DNA of 44,538 nt from an uncultured Collinsella sp. (GCA_902462065.1 CABQAK010000014.1:1-44538), one strand, 5' to 3'. Shown: positions 34,364 through 42,206, counted from the stretch's first letter. Notes: a model not told the origin generated them from the letters alone. Made by a program: numbers and translations.

Positions 34364-36034
34364 ATGCCTGGTGTTACCCCTGCAGAAGTTTTGTCCAACT
34401 TTGGTATTACGCTCGTTGAAGATCCCGCCGAGAGTCAGCCCCGTCTGCTGGTCGATCTACCCGCCGCGGAGCTCGTCGAACACGCTATCCGCCGCGAAGA
34501 AGGCCGCATGGCATCCAACGGCGCGCTGGTGATCGAGACGGGGGAGCGTACCGGCCGTTCACCCAACGATCGCTTTATCGTTGACACTCCCGATGTTCAC
34601 GACAAGATTGCCTGGGGCGCGGTCAACCGCCCGCTGTCCGTCGAGAGCTATGAGGCCATCAAGGCCGGCATCGTCGACTATCTCAACGAGCGCGACGTGT
34701 TCGTCACCCGCGGCATGGCAGGTGCCGACCGCAACCACACGCGTCGACTGCTCGTCGCCTGCGAGCGTGCCAGCCAGGCGCTCTTCATTAAGCAGATGCT
34801 CGCCCGTCCGCTCGCCCGCGAAATCGCGCGCACCGGCGAGCCGGACTTTTGCGTGCTCGCCGCACCTGGCTACCAGTGCGACCCCGCCATCAAGGGCCTC
34901 AACTCCAGCGCTGCCGTGGTCATCAACTTCCAGGAGCGCGTGATTCTGGTCGCTGGCACCGGCTACTCCGGCGAGATCAAAAAGTCGATCTTTAGCGTCA
35001 TGAACTACCTACTGCCCGTCGAGGACGACGTGCTGCCCATGCATTGCTCGGCCAGCATGGATCCCGTCACGCACGAGACTGCCGTGTTCTTTGGCCTGTC
35101 CGGCACCGGCAAGACCACGCTTTCTGCCAACCCCACGCGCCTGCTGATCGGCGACGACGAGCACGGCTGGTCCGACATGGGCATCTTTAACATCGAGGGC
35201 GGCTGCTACGCCAAATGCGAGGGCCTGGACGCCTTCCACGAGCCCGAGATCTTCAACGCTGTCCGCTTTGGCGCGATCTGCGAAAACGTGGTGCTCGACG
35301 AGAACCGCAAGCCCAACTACGATGACATCTCGATCACGCACAACACGCGCGTGGCCTATCCCGTGGAGCACATTCCTAATGCGTGGACTAAGGGCATGGG
35401 CACCACTCCGAGTGTCGTGCTGTTCCTGACTTGCGACGCTTTTGGTGTGTTGCCGCCCATCTCGCGCCTGACGGCCGATGCCGCCATGTATCACTTTGTG
35501 ACGGGCTTCACCGCCAAGATCCCCGGCACCGAGGTCGGCGTCACCGAGCCCACGCCCACGTTCTCTTCGCTGTTCGGCGAGCCGTTTATGCCACTCGACC
35601 CCATGGTTTACGCCAAGATGCTCGGCGAGCGCATCGCCGACGGTCGCACCCGCGTCTATCTGGTCAACACCGGCTGGATCGGCGGCGGCTACGGCGTGGG
35701 TCATCGCATCGAGCTGGCCTACACGCGCGCCCTGGTGGCCCGCGCCCTCGACGGCACCATCGAGGACAGCGAGTTCGTGCACGATGACATCTTTAACGTC
35801 GACATTCCCACGACGTGCCACGGCGTGCCCGATGGCATCCTGGTGCCGCGCCAATACTGGCAGAGCACCGCGCGCTACGACGAGGCCGCGCACAACCTGG
35901 CGGTGATGTTCGAGGAGAACTTCGAGAAGAAGTACTCGCACCTGCCCGAGTCCGTCAAAGCCGCCGGCCCGCACGCCCAGGTGTCCGCCGAGGCCCGTCA
36001 TCGCGGCCGCGGCCTGCTGGGGCTCCGCCACTAG
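34364..36034 (+). CDS. pckA: Phosphoenolpyruvate carboxykinase (ATP)
   Basis: PckA interconverts oxaloacetate and PEP using ATP/ADP; in fermenting gut bacteria it often runs toward oxaloacetate, feeding succinate formation. The 556-residue protein has GERTGRSPNDRF (substrate Arg), FGLSGTGKTTLS (243-254, kinase-1a P-loop), LLIGDDEHGW (260-269, Mg2+ site) and NTGWIGGGYGVG. ATG 34364 follows TAAAGGAGG; an earlier in-frame start at 34250 lies in the repeat region and is rejected. A dispersed palindrome copy lies just after the stop and can serve as its terminator. Confidence 0.97.
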   Translation: MPGVTPAEVLSNFGITLVEDPAESQPRLLVDLPAAELVEHAIRREEGRMASNGALVIETGERTGRSPNDRFIVDTPDVHDKIAWGAVNRPLSVESYEAIKAGIVDYLNERDVFVTRGMAGADRNHTRRLLVACERASQALFIKQMLARPLAREIARTGEPDFCVLAAPGYQCDPAIKGLNSSAAVVINFQERVILVAGTGYSGEIKKSIFSVMNYLLPVEDDVLPMHCSASMDPVTHETAVFFGLSGTGKTTLSANPTRLLIGDDEHGWSDMGIFNIEGGCYAKCEGLDAFHEPEIFNAVRFGAICENVVLDENRKPNYDDISITHNTRVAYPVEHIPNAWTKGMGTTPSVVLFLTCDAFGVLPPISRLTADAAMYHFVTGFTAKIPGTEVGVTEPTPTFSSLFGEPFMPLDPMVYAKMLGERIADGRTRVYLVNTGWIGGGYGVGHRIELAYTRALVARALDGTIEDSEFVHDDIFNVDIPTTCHGVPDGILVPRQYWQSTARYDEAAHNLAVMFEENFEKKYSHLPESVKAAGPHAQVSAEARHRGRGLLGLRH

Positions 36035-36049
36035 CGTCGCCTCAGACTC

Positions 36050-36086
36050 AAAACCATCATAAAGGGGGCACCTTTGTGGTGGTTTT
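36050..36086. repeat. Dispersed palindrome R, copy 3 (degenerate)
   Basis: AAAACCATCATAAAGG and CCTTTGTGGTGGTTTT pair with two mismatches around GGGCA, ending in TTTT. It probably terminates pckA. Its T-run borders the -35 of the next candidate promoter. Confidence 0.8.
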
Positions 36087-36113
36087 GCTCGTGTGGATGA
36101 CTCGGGTTACAAT
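36085..36113 (+). promoter_or_regulatory. Candidate promoter for the structured RNA/B3-B4 gene
   Basis: TTGCTC (36085-36090), a 17-base spacer and TACAAT (36108-36113) form a sigma-70-like promoter, predicting a start near 36120, just before the hairpins. Confidence 0.55.
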
Positions 36114-36119
36114 ACGCCT

Positions 36120-36213
36120 GACATATCGTCCCCTTCTCCGGATGGGGACAGCGTAAGCGCTCTTGTGGCGGCACCGTAGGACTTTGAAGGTGGCCGCTGT
36201 GAGAGCGCTTTTT
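36120..36213 (+). ncRNA. Candidate structured leader or small RNA with intrinsic terminator
   Basis: The predicted transcript of about 94 bases has a small hairpin, GTCCCC/GGGGAC (36128-36149), then a long one: AGCGCTCT/AGAGCGCT (36156-36209), with an inner GCGGC-ACC/GGT-g-GCCGC stem, followed by TTTTT. The terminator stands 45 bases before the B3/B4 gene. This layout fits an attenuator or riboswitch-type leader, or an independent sRNA. I could not match it to a known class (no T-box, SRP or common riboswitch signature). Function is unknown. Confidence 0.5.
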
Positions 36214-36257
36214 GTTTGGGTGTCCGGGCTCGGGCGCACGCTATGAAGGGAGAGCAC

Positions 36258-36977
36258 ATGAAGAGTTTCGTTGCCGAGGATTCGTTTTGGGAGCTGTTTC
36301 CGCAGGCGGCTATCGGCGTTGTGGTCGTAAAGGGCATGAAGCCCGCGGCCCGGATACCCCAGGAGGACGTGGACGCGATCGCCGCGTTGCTCGATCGCGC
36401 CAACATCGATGCGGAGCGTCATCTGACCAGCGATACTATCAGCGAGAACGCACCGGTCGAGGCATGGCGCGACGCGTACCGGCTTTTCAAGACTAAAAAG
36501 GGCGCCCGCTGCTCGATCGAGAACTTGCTCAAGCGCGTGCTTAAGGGCAAGCCGGTGGGCCACATCACGCCGGCGGTGGATATCTACAATACGATTTCGC
36601 TGACCTATGCGCTGCCCGTCGGCGGTGAGGATCTGCACGCTATTGAGGGCAATCTGCGCTTGACGGTGACCGACGGCGGCGACGCGTTCCTGCCGCTCGG
36701 CGAGGAGGCGGACGACCCGACGCTGCCCGGCGAGCTTGCCTACATCGATGATGCGGGCGCCGTGTGCCGCTGCTGGAACTGGCGCGACGGCGTTCGAACG
36801 GCCCTTTCCGACGATTCGGCCGACGCGTTTCTGGCGATTGAGTGCGTGGAGCCCGAGCGGATGGGGGATTGTCAGGCTGCGATCGATCGCTTAGCCGAGC
36901 TGCTTGAGCGCTATCTGGGAGCGACGGTTGTCGTTAAGACGCTTGTGACCCGCGACAACCCGCGCGTGGAACTGTAA
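36258..36977 (+). CDS. B3/B4 (tRNA-editing-like) domain protein
   Basis: The 239-residue protein resembles stand-alone B3/B4 domain proteins related to the editing domain of phenylalanyl-tRNA synthetase beta. Visible hallmarks are SIENLLKRVLKGKPVGHITPAVDIYNTISLTYALPVGGED and a later GELAYIDDAGAVCRCWNWRDG. It could hydrolyse misacylated tRNA or bind an amino-acyl compound; neither is shown. ATG 36258 follows AAGGGAGAG. The preceding hairpin/terminator suggests regulated readthrough. A dispersed palindrome follows the stop. Confidence 0.85.
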   Translation: MKSFVAEDSFWELFPQAAIGVVVVKGMKPAARIPQEDVDAIAALLDRANIDAERHLTSDTISENAPVEAWRDAYRLFKTKKGARCSIENLLKRVLKGKPVGHITPAVDIYNTISLTYALPVGGEDLHAIEGNLRLTVTDGGDAFLPLGEEADDPTLPGELAYIDDAGAVCRCWNWRDGVRTALSDDSADAFLAIECVEPERMGDCQAAIDRLAELLERYLGATVVVKTLVTRDNPRVEL

Positions 36978-36983
36978 CTTGGC

Positions 36984-37024
36984 CCAAACCACCACAAAGG
37001 CTCCTGTCCCCTTTGTGGTGGTTT
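36984..37024. repeat. Dispersed palindrome R, copy 4
   Basis: AAACCACCACAAAGG and CCTTTGTGGTGGTTT pair perfectly around CTCCTGTCC, followed by TTT. It can terminate the B3/B4 transcript. Confidence 0.88.
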
Positions 37025-37128
37025 TTATGTTGATGGGTTAACAAATAGGGCGTGCGGGGCTGGCGGCCGTTAAGTACGGCTAAGATGTTTACCCGTTAGC
37101 ATTATGCAAGCGAAAGGCGGTCGTCCCC

Positions 37129-37578
37129 ATGCAGCAGAGCGACGAGACACGTTTCGAGGACTTTGTCGGACTGATCAGCGGACTCTACAAGGAGATCCAG
37201 CGCATTAAGACGTCTGAGGGCGCAAGGCTGGGTCTCAAGGGCTCCGACGTTATGTGCCTGTACTATCTTGAGCGCAGCAAGGACGGCCTGACTGGCGCCG
37301 ACCTGGCTCGCATGGCAGGCGTGACCCGCGCCGCCGTCTCGCGTACGCTCGCGCATCTGGAGGAGGGCGGCTACGTCGAGGTCGATGATTCGGGCGATGC
37401 CGCCGTTAAGTATCGTGCTCCGGTGCGCCTGACCGCTCTGGGCGGCGAGAGCATGAGCGAGGCGGACCGCATCATTCGCGAGGTGCTCGATACCACCGGT
37501 AAGGCTATGGGTGTGGAGCAGCGCGAGCAGATGTATGCGTCTCTGCGCACGATTCTCAACACCCTGCGCGAGATCTAA
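37129..37578 (+). CDS. MarR family transcriptional regulator
   Basis: The 149-residue protein is a dimeric winged-helix regulator. Helices LTGADLARMAGVTRAAVSRTLAHLEEGGYVEV form the recognition HTH, with YRAPVRLTALGGESM the wing; N- and C-terminal helices dimerise. The effector is unknown. The promoter contains GGCTAA...TTAGC (37090-37109), a loose inverted pair that could be its operator. A DegV gene follows 127 bases downstream on the same strand. ATG 37129 follows GAAAGGCGG. Confidence 0.9.
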   Translation: MQQSDETRFEDFVGLISGLYKEIQRIKTSEGARLGLKGSDVMCLYYLERSKDGLTGADLARMAGVTRAAVSRTLAHLEEGGYVEVDDSGDAAVKYRAPVRLTALGGESMSEADRIIREVLDTTGKAMGVEQREQMYASLRTILNTLREI

Positions 37579-37705
37579 GGCCGCCAAGGCATTTGCTTCC
37601 AATTAACAACTTAACAACTGCATAGTCCCGTTTGAGCGCGTATGCCGTGCCGGGGCATTGCTGTCAAAATTCCCTGCGCGGGACCTGCGCAAGAAAGGAT
37701 TCGCT

Positions 37706-38560
37706 ATGTCCATTCGTATTATTACCGATTCCGCGAGCGATATGTCGCCGGCTGAGCACCCCGCTCTGCGTGTTCTGCCGCTGTCCGTCACCTTTGGCAC
37801 CGATGTGTACATGGATGGCGTCGACATCGATCACCAGCGCTTTTACGAGATGCTCGTGGAGCGCGATGAGCTGCCCAAGACCGGCCAGGTCAACCCGTAC
37901 GCGTTTTCGCAGGCTATTGCCGAGGCGCGTGAGGCCGGCGATGAGGCTGTGATTATTACCGTGGGCGCTAAGCTTTCGGGCACCAATCAGAGTGCCCGTA
38001 CCGCACTTGCCGAGGCGCCGGGCGGCGACGTGTACGTGGTGGATAGCAATAACGTCACTCTGGGCGAGCGTGTCCTGGTCGAGTATGCGCTGCGCTTGGT
38101 GGACGAGGGCCGCAGTGCGGCTCAGATCGCGGCGGCCGTCGAGGCCGTCCGTGACCGCGTGGTCGTCATCGGCCTGCTCGAGACGCTGGAGTACCTGGTG
38201 CGCGGCGGTCGTCTGTCTGCTGCGGCCGGCGCCGTGGGTACGCTGCTCAACGTAAAGCCCGTGGTGGCTGTCGAGGACGGTCTGATCGTGCAGCTGGGTA
38301 AGGCGCGCGGTTCCAAGAACGGCCGCAATCTGCTGAACCAAAAGGTCGAAAAAGCGGGCGGCATCGACTTTTCCATGCCGCTGGCGCTCGGCTATACGGG
38401 CCTTTCGGATGCGGTGCTCAAGAAGTATATCGAGGACAGCGCGGCACTGTGGGCTGGTCATACCGAGGGCGAACTGCCCGTTCACACCATTGGCGCCACC
38501 ATCGGCACCCACGTAGGCCCTGGCGCCGTAGCCGTAGCCTTCTTCCAGCCCGCCAACTAA
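37706..38560 (+). CDS. DegV family fatty-acid-binding protein
   Basis: The 284-residue protein has the DegV hallmarks: RIITDSASDMSP, PKTGQVNPYAFSQA, TVGAKLSGTNQSAR, VVDSNNVTLGERVLVEYA and LEYLVRGGRLSAAAGAVGTLLNVKPVV. Family members bind a single fatty acid in the cleft between two domains and can act as FakB partners of FakA kinases. No fakA is in the window. ATG 37706 follows AAGAAAGGA. It is complete, unlike the DegV at the left edge. Palindrome copy 5 lies 10 bases after the stop. Confidence 0.92.
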   Translation: MSIRIITDSASDMSPAEHPALRVLPLSVTFGTDVYMDGVDIDHQRFYEMLVERDELPKTGQVNPYAFSQAIAEAREAGDEAVIITVGAKLSGTNQSARTALAEAPGGDVYVVDSNNVTLGERVLVEYALRLVDEGRSAAQIAAAVEAVRDRVVVIGLLETLEYLVRGGRLSAAAGAVGTLLNVKPVVAVEDGLIVQLGKARGSKNGRNLLNQKVEKAGGIDFSMPLALGYTGLSDAVLKKYIEDSAALWAGHTEGELPVHTIGATIGTHVGPGAVAVAFFQPAN

Positions 38561-38570
38561 CCGACCTGCC

Positions 38571-38613
38571 ATAAACCACCACAAAGGGGACAGGCACCTT
38601 TGTGGTGGTTTAT
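38571..38613. repeat. Dispersed palindrome R, copy 5 (best preserved)
   Basis: Arms ATAAACCACCACAAAGG and CCTTTGTGGTGGTTTAT are a perfect 17-base stem around GGACAGGCA. It lies between degV and the MGMT gene. Confidence 0.9.
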
Positions 38614-38640
38614 GCTTTTCCGGGTGGAGGGGAGCGAGCA

Positions 38641-38961
38641 ATGGCGTCTGAGGGCTTTTTTGAACGGGTGTACGAGGTGGTCGAGCAGATCCCCGAGGGG
38701 ATGGTCGCCACGTATGGTCAGGTAGCGCTGCTTGCCGGTCGTCCGCGGAGCGCGCGGTACGTGGGCTACGCGCTGCACAGCAATCCGCGCCCCGGCGAGA
38801 TTCCCTGCCATCGCGTGGTGTTTGCCGGCGGCCGTATCTGTGAGGGCTTTGCCTTTGGTGGCCCCGATGCTCAGCGCGAGCTCTTAATGGGGGAGGGCGT
38901 GACGTTTGCCGACCCCATGCATGTTGATCTGGCCGCCTGTCGTTGGCCTGCCGGGCTGTAG
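38641..38961 (+). CDS. MGMT family single-domain DNA alkyltransferase-like protein
   Basis: The 106-residue protein is only the C-terminal DNA-binding/active-site domain of O6-alkylguanine-DNA alkyltransferases. It has PEGMVATYGQVALLAG (recognition helix region), RSARYVGYALHSNP (Arg finger region) and IPCHRVV with the alkyl-acceptor Cys56. Because Cys is kept (alkyltransferase-like Atl proteins have Trp), suicidal alkyl transfer is possible without the N-terminal domain. ATG 38641 follows GGAGGGGAG. It is flanked on both sides by dispersed palindrome copies. Confidence 0.87.
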   Translation: MASEGFFERVYEVVEQIPEGMVATYGQVALLAGRPRSARYVGYALHSNPRPGEIPCHRVVFAGGRICEGFAFGGPDAQRELLMGEGVTFADPMHVDLAACRWPAGL

Positions 38962-38975
38962 TGGCGGGCTTCGTC

Positions 38976-39016
38976 AAAACCACCACAAAGGTGCCTGTCC
39001 CCTTCGTCGTGGTTTT
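38976..39016. repeat. Dispersed palindrome R, copy 6
   Basis: AAAACCACCACAAAGG and CCTTCGTCGTGGTTTT pair with two mismatches around TGCCTGTCC (loop in the opposite orientation to copies 1 and 5). It may terminate the MGMT transcript. Confidence 0.85.
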
Positions 39017-39344
39017 AGTTTACCGGAGCTAACTTATGGAGAAGGTGTGGCGGCGCATATTGACGCTACAAAGTAAACCACGGTGAACTATATTGTATTC
39101 AGCAACGGAGCAGGCAATAGGCGATGAAAAAGCCTGCCCTGTTGAGTTTGATTCGCATCCCTCCCCTCTGTGCGATTCAACGGTGTACTTCGGGAACAGG
39201 CCCGCTGGCAACTATCTGCCAGCGGGCCTGTTCCTGTTTGTCGGGCGAGTGTGATGGACGCAGCCGAAGCGGTCCGGCTCCAAAAAAGGCGGACGCCGTA
39301 GCGCCCGCCCTATAGCAATCGAAAGCTCAAGCCAGCAGATCGGT
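39017..39344. other. Gene-free stretch with three successive hairpins
   Basis: GCAGGC/GCCTGC (39110-39137), a weaker ATTCGCA/TGCGATT region (39150-39178) and a perfect 18-base stem GGAACAGGCCCGCTGGCA with its complement (39193-39234) follow one another. The last is followed on the plus strand by TGTTTG. This may be a plus-strand small RNA with a terminator, or simply the terminator between the MGMT and trpS genes. No coding frame is convincing. Confidence 0.4.
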
Positions 39345-40394
39345 CTAGTACACCATACCCATGGCGTCCTGAACCTCGGCCAGGGTCTGCTCGGCGATCT
39401 CGTTGGCGCGACGGTTGCCCTCGTACAGCACGTCCTTCACGTAATCCAGATCGTTCTCGTAGCGCTGGCGACGCTCGCGGATAGGTGCGAAGTACTCGTT
39501 GACGGCCTCGGTCACGTACTTCTTGAGCTGGCCGGAGCCGCCCATGCCAATCTCCTCGGCAATTTCGACCTCGGAGCGACCGGTGCAGATGGCGGCCGTC
39601 GAAAGCAAACCAGACACGCCGGGGCGGTTCTCGGGATCGAACGTGATCATGCGCTCGGAGTCGGTCTGGCTCTTCTTGATGCGCTTGGCCGTTTCCTCGG
39701 CGGTCATCGAGATGTTGATGGCGTTGCCGTAGCTCTTGCTCATCTTGCGACCGTCCAGGCCCGGCAGCAGCGGGGTCTCGGACAGCAGCGCGTCGACCTC
39801 GGGGAACACCTTGCCGTAGCGGTTGTTAAAGCGGCGAGCGATGGTGCGGGTAAGCTCGATGTGCGGCAGCTGGTCGCGACCGACGGGCACCACGTTGCCC
39901 TTGCAGAACAGGATGTCGCAGGCCTGATGTACCGGGTAGGTGAGCAGAAGACCGGTGAGCTCGTGGCCCGAGGCCTCCATCTCGGCCTTTACCGTGGGGT
40001 TGCGCGCCAGCTCGGCCTCGGACACCAGCGACAGGAACGGCAGCATGAGCTGGTTGGCGGCGGGCACGGCAGAGTGAGCGTAGATCATGGTCTTGTCGGG
40101 GTCGATGCCGCAGGCAAGGTAGTCCATGACCATGTTGTAGACGTTGTCCTGGATGTGCTCGGTCGTGTCGCGGTCAGTGATGACCTGGTAGTCGGCGATG
40201 AGCACGTTGGTCTTGGCGCCCATGTTCTGCAGCTCAACACGGCCCTTGAGGGTACCGAAGTAGTGGCCCAGGTGCAGACGGCCGGTGGGGCGATCACCGG
40301 TGAGCATGGTGAACTTCTCGGGCGTATTGGCCAGGCCCTCGCGAATGGCGTTGCTCTTTTGCAGCGCGACTTCGTAGCTGTTCTCGTTTGGCAT
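39345..40394 (-). CDS. trpS: Tryptophanyl-tRNA synthetase
   Basis: TrpS charges tRNA-Trp. The 349-residue class I synthetase has GRLHLGH (38-44, the HIGH motif), YPVHQACDILFCKGNVVPVGRDQ and GRKMSKSYGN (217-221 KMSKS). The start is ATG 40394, preceded by TTAGGAGC; an upstream ATG in the longer frame (40424) lacks a ribosome-binding site. It lies downstream of wecA/tagO on the same strand, 170 bases away; no T-box-like leader is evident in that spacer. Confidence 0.96.
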   Translation of the reverse strand: MPNENSYEVALQKSNAIREGLANTPEKFTMLTGDRPTGRLHLGHYFGTLKGRVELQNMGAKTNVLIADYQVITDRDTTEHIQDNVYNMVMDYLACGIDPDKTMIYAHSAVPAANQLMLPFLSLVSEAELARNPTVKAEMEASGHELTGLLLTYPVHQACDILFCKGNVVPVGRDQLPHIELTRTIARRFNNRYGKVFPEVDALLSETPLLPGLDGRKMSKSYGNAINISMTAEETAKRIKKSQTDSERMITFDPENRPGVSGLLSTAAICTGRSEVEIAEEIGMGGSGQLKKYVTEAVNEYFAPIRERRQRYENDLDYVKDVLYEGNRRANEIAEQTLAEVQDAMGMVY

Positions 40395-40564
40395 GATTGC
40401 TCCTAACGTATGTTCATGGGTCAAGATGATAACGCGTTTATTGGAGGGGCGGTGCGTAAGTAGGCGAGGGGCGGGAGAGGGACGCGCGTGGTGCGGTATG
40501 TGCGATGGGTGCGGCGCGGCCGCGCTTGGCTAACGGTGCCTTGGCACATCCTCGGCAGCTTGCC

Positions 40565-41764
40565 CTAGAGCTTGTGGTGGCGCTCTTCTTTGCGCTCCTC
40601 GGCTGCCTGCTCCTCCTGCTTAAAGGCGGGGTCGTCGGGGGTGACGAGCTCGTCCTCGTGCGTGCGCTTGTTGTAATGGTGGCGCAGCACGGGCTCAAAC
40701 AGGTGCAGGTGCTTGGCGAAGGCCGCCGAGCCAATGGCGAGCACGGTAAAGATGAGCACACGCATGGGCACTTCGACCTGGTTAATCGCGGCGGCGCCGG
40801 CCGAAAGCATGATGCACCAGGCATAGATGAGCAGTACGGCCTGCTTTTGGTTGTAGCCCTCTTGAATGAGGCGGTGGTGGATGTGGCCCTTGTCGGCCTG
40901 CCCGATACTAATGTGGGCGCGCTTGCGGCGCACGATGGCGCTGAACGTGTCGATGATGGGCACGCCGGCAACGATGAGCGGAATGATAAGCGAGGTGAGT
41001 GCGGCGGTGCGGCTCACGTTGAGCAGTGAGATGGAGCCCAGTGCAAAGCCCAGAAGCAGCGACCCCGAGTCGCCCAAGAAGATGCTTGCGGGGTTGAAGT
41101 TGTAGCGCAAAAAGGCCAGACAGGCGCCAAAGAGCGCAATGGAGAGCGCGGCGGCGTCGATGCGGCCCGAGAGAACGGCCATCGAAAACATGGTGAACGA
41201 CGCGATGCCGCAGATACCCGTGGCCAAGCCATCGAGGCCGTCGATGAGGTTAATGATGTTGGTGAATGCCACCAGATAGATCACGGTAATGGGGTAGGCG
41301 AGCCATCCGAGCATGATCTCGCCGGGGGCAAACGGGTTGACGATGACGCCGATCCGCAGGCCGCCCATGCAGGCGATAAGCGCGGCGAGGACCTGTCCGG
41401 CCAGTTTTTGCTTGGGCGTGAGCTGGAAGACGTCGTCGATCGCGCCGGTCGCAAAGATGACGGTAAAGGAGAGCGCCAGCATGGGATAGCTAATGTGAAG
41501 GCGCGGGTGCGGCACCAGGACGGGTGGCCAGCCTAAGTGCCAGGTGCCTAGGATTTGCACAATGCAGGCAACGACCAGGCCCAAAAACACCGCCGTTCCG
41601 CCCAAACGCGGGATGGGCTTGGTGTTGATGCGGCGCTTAGAAGGATAGTCGACGGCATCGAGCTTAATTGCCAAGCGCTTGACCAGGGGCACCGTGAGGA
41701 AGGTCGTGATAAAGGCCGCCGCTGCCACGCATAGGTACGGTATGTAGCTCGGGGATGAAGCCAT
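40565..41764 (-). CDS. Undecaprenyl-phosphate GlcNAc-1-phosphate transferase (WecA/TagO)
   Basis: This membrane enzyme transfers a sugar-1-phosphate from a UDP-sugar to undecaprenyl phosphate, the first step of wall teichoic acid or other cell-envelope glycan synthesis. The 399-residue protein has about 11 helices with the MraY/WecA signatures: PSKRRINTKPIPRLGG, GAIDDVFQLTPKQKL (Mg2+ Asp pair), FTNIINLIDGLDGLATG, FNPASIFLGDSGSLLLGF and KGHIHHRLIQEGYNQKQ. The acidic/basic C-terminal tail is cytoplasmic. ATG 41764 is chosen; a TTG at 41782 is also in frame, and neither has a strong ribosome-binding site, so the start is uncertain. Confidence 0.9.
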   Translation of the reverse strand: MASSPSYIPYLCVAAAAFITTFLTVPLVKRLAIKLDAVDYPSKRRINTKPIPRLGGTAVFLGLVVACIVQILGTWHLGWPPVLVPHPRLHISYPMLALSFTVIFATGAIDDVFQLTPKQKLAGQVLAALIACMGGLRIGVIVNPFAPGEIMLGWLAYPITVIYLVAFTNIINLIDGLDGLATGICGIASFTMFSMAVLSGRIDAAALSIALFGACLAFLRYNFNPASIFLGDSGSLLLGFALGSISLLNVSRTAALTSLIIPLIVAGVPIIDTFSAIVRRKRAHISIGQADKGHIHHRLIQEGYNQKQAVLLIYAWCIMLSAGAAAINQVEVPMRVLIFTVLAIGSAAFAKHLHLFEPVLRHHYNKRTHEDELVTPDDPAFKQEEQAAEERKEERHHKL

Positions 41765-41974
41765 GAATCTAAAAACCGCCAAGCGTCGAAGGAAAAGGTC
41801 AGAAGAACGCCATGCGCAAAGGGCATAGCCGAACCATAATACTCGACCAAGGGGGGTGCATGTAATTGCACGCAGCGATAATCACGCGCTTACCAGATAT
41901 TGGGATGTTGTCGATGGCTTGTCGGGATGCCGACGGGGATCCATATGGACTGTAATGGTGTTTTTCGGCAAAAG
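41765..41974. other. wecA/tagO upstream region
   Basis: Non-coding. GTGCA/TGCAC (41856-41871) forms a palindrome around TGTAAT. A weak minus-strand promoter (TTGGTC, 17 bases, TATGCC, around 41850-41821) could drive wecA. Confidence 0.35.
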
Positions 41975-42140
41975 AAAACCACCCCCCACGTTACGAAAAT
42001 GAACCCACCTAAAACAGGTGGGTGCCCTCATCGACTGTTCCAGCGTCCTTAACAACGAAGGATACCTGTACTAGGCACGACTGTGTGGGCTCCCTAAATA
42101 AACGCGACGGTTCACCCAGTTGCTCCGCGGGGGGCGGAAT
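41975..42140 (-). ncRNA. ssrS: Probable 6S RNA
   Basis: On the minus strand the 5' end CCGCCCCCCGCG (42137-42126) pairs with the 3' end CGTGGGGGGTGG (41990-41979), 12 pairs with two G-U wobbles, followed by TTTTCTTTT. The interior folds as one irregular hairpin: GTGCC pairs with GGCAC, the apex is TCCTT/AAGGA, and a GGGCACCCACCTG...AGGTGGGTTCA segment resembles the 3' side of the 6S central bubble, which can fold alone. The -10 TATGAT (42152-42147) places the start at about 42140. Length (about 166) and shape fit 6S RNA, which binds RNA polymerase in stationary phase. Confidence 0.65.
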
Positions 42141-42146
42141 ATCTAC

Positions 42147-42206
42147 ATCATAAAGCGGCACTTTGTGGATTCCAGTCTTGACATTACAAAAATCGTGTCG
42201 GACGAT
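42147..42206. promoter_or_regulatory. Divergent promoters of the 6S RNA and the radical SAM gene
   Basis: Minus strand: -10 TATGAT (42152-42147) for the RNA. Plus strand: -35 TTGACA (42178-42183), 17 bases, then the poor -10 GACGAT (42201-42206) for the PflX-like gene. Confidence 0.45.

Noticed and set aside
36120..36213. T-box leader or SRP RNA in front of the B3/B4 gene
   Set aside because: GAAGGTGGCCGC faintly recalls the T-box antiterminator, but the specifier loop and the full GGTGGNACCGCG motif are missing and the segment is too short. The SRP RNA tip sequence is also absent.
37090..37109. A DtxR-like operator before the marR gene
   Set aside because: GGCTAA and TTAGC half-sites are present, but spacing and flanks do not match the sites at 9691-9772; autoregulation by MarR is as likely.
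6879..39016. CRISPR array
   Set aside because: The repeated units are isolated intergenic palindromes kilobases apart, without regular spacers or cas genes.
40438..40971. A 177-codon minus-strand frame over the wecA/tagO end and the following spacer
   Set aside because: Most of it lies inside the WecA/TagO gene in another frame, with Ser/Pro/Arg-rich translation and no start signal.
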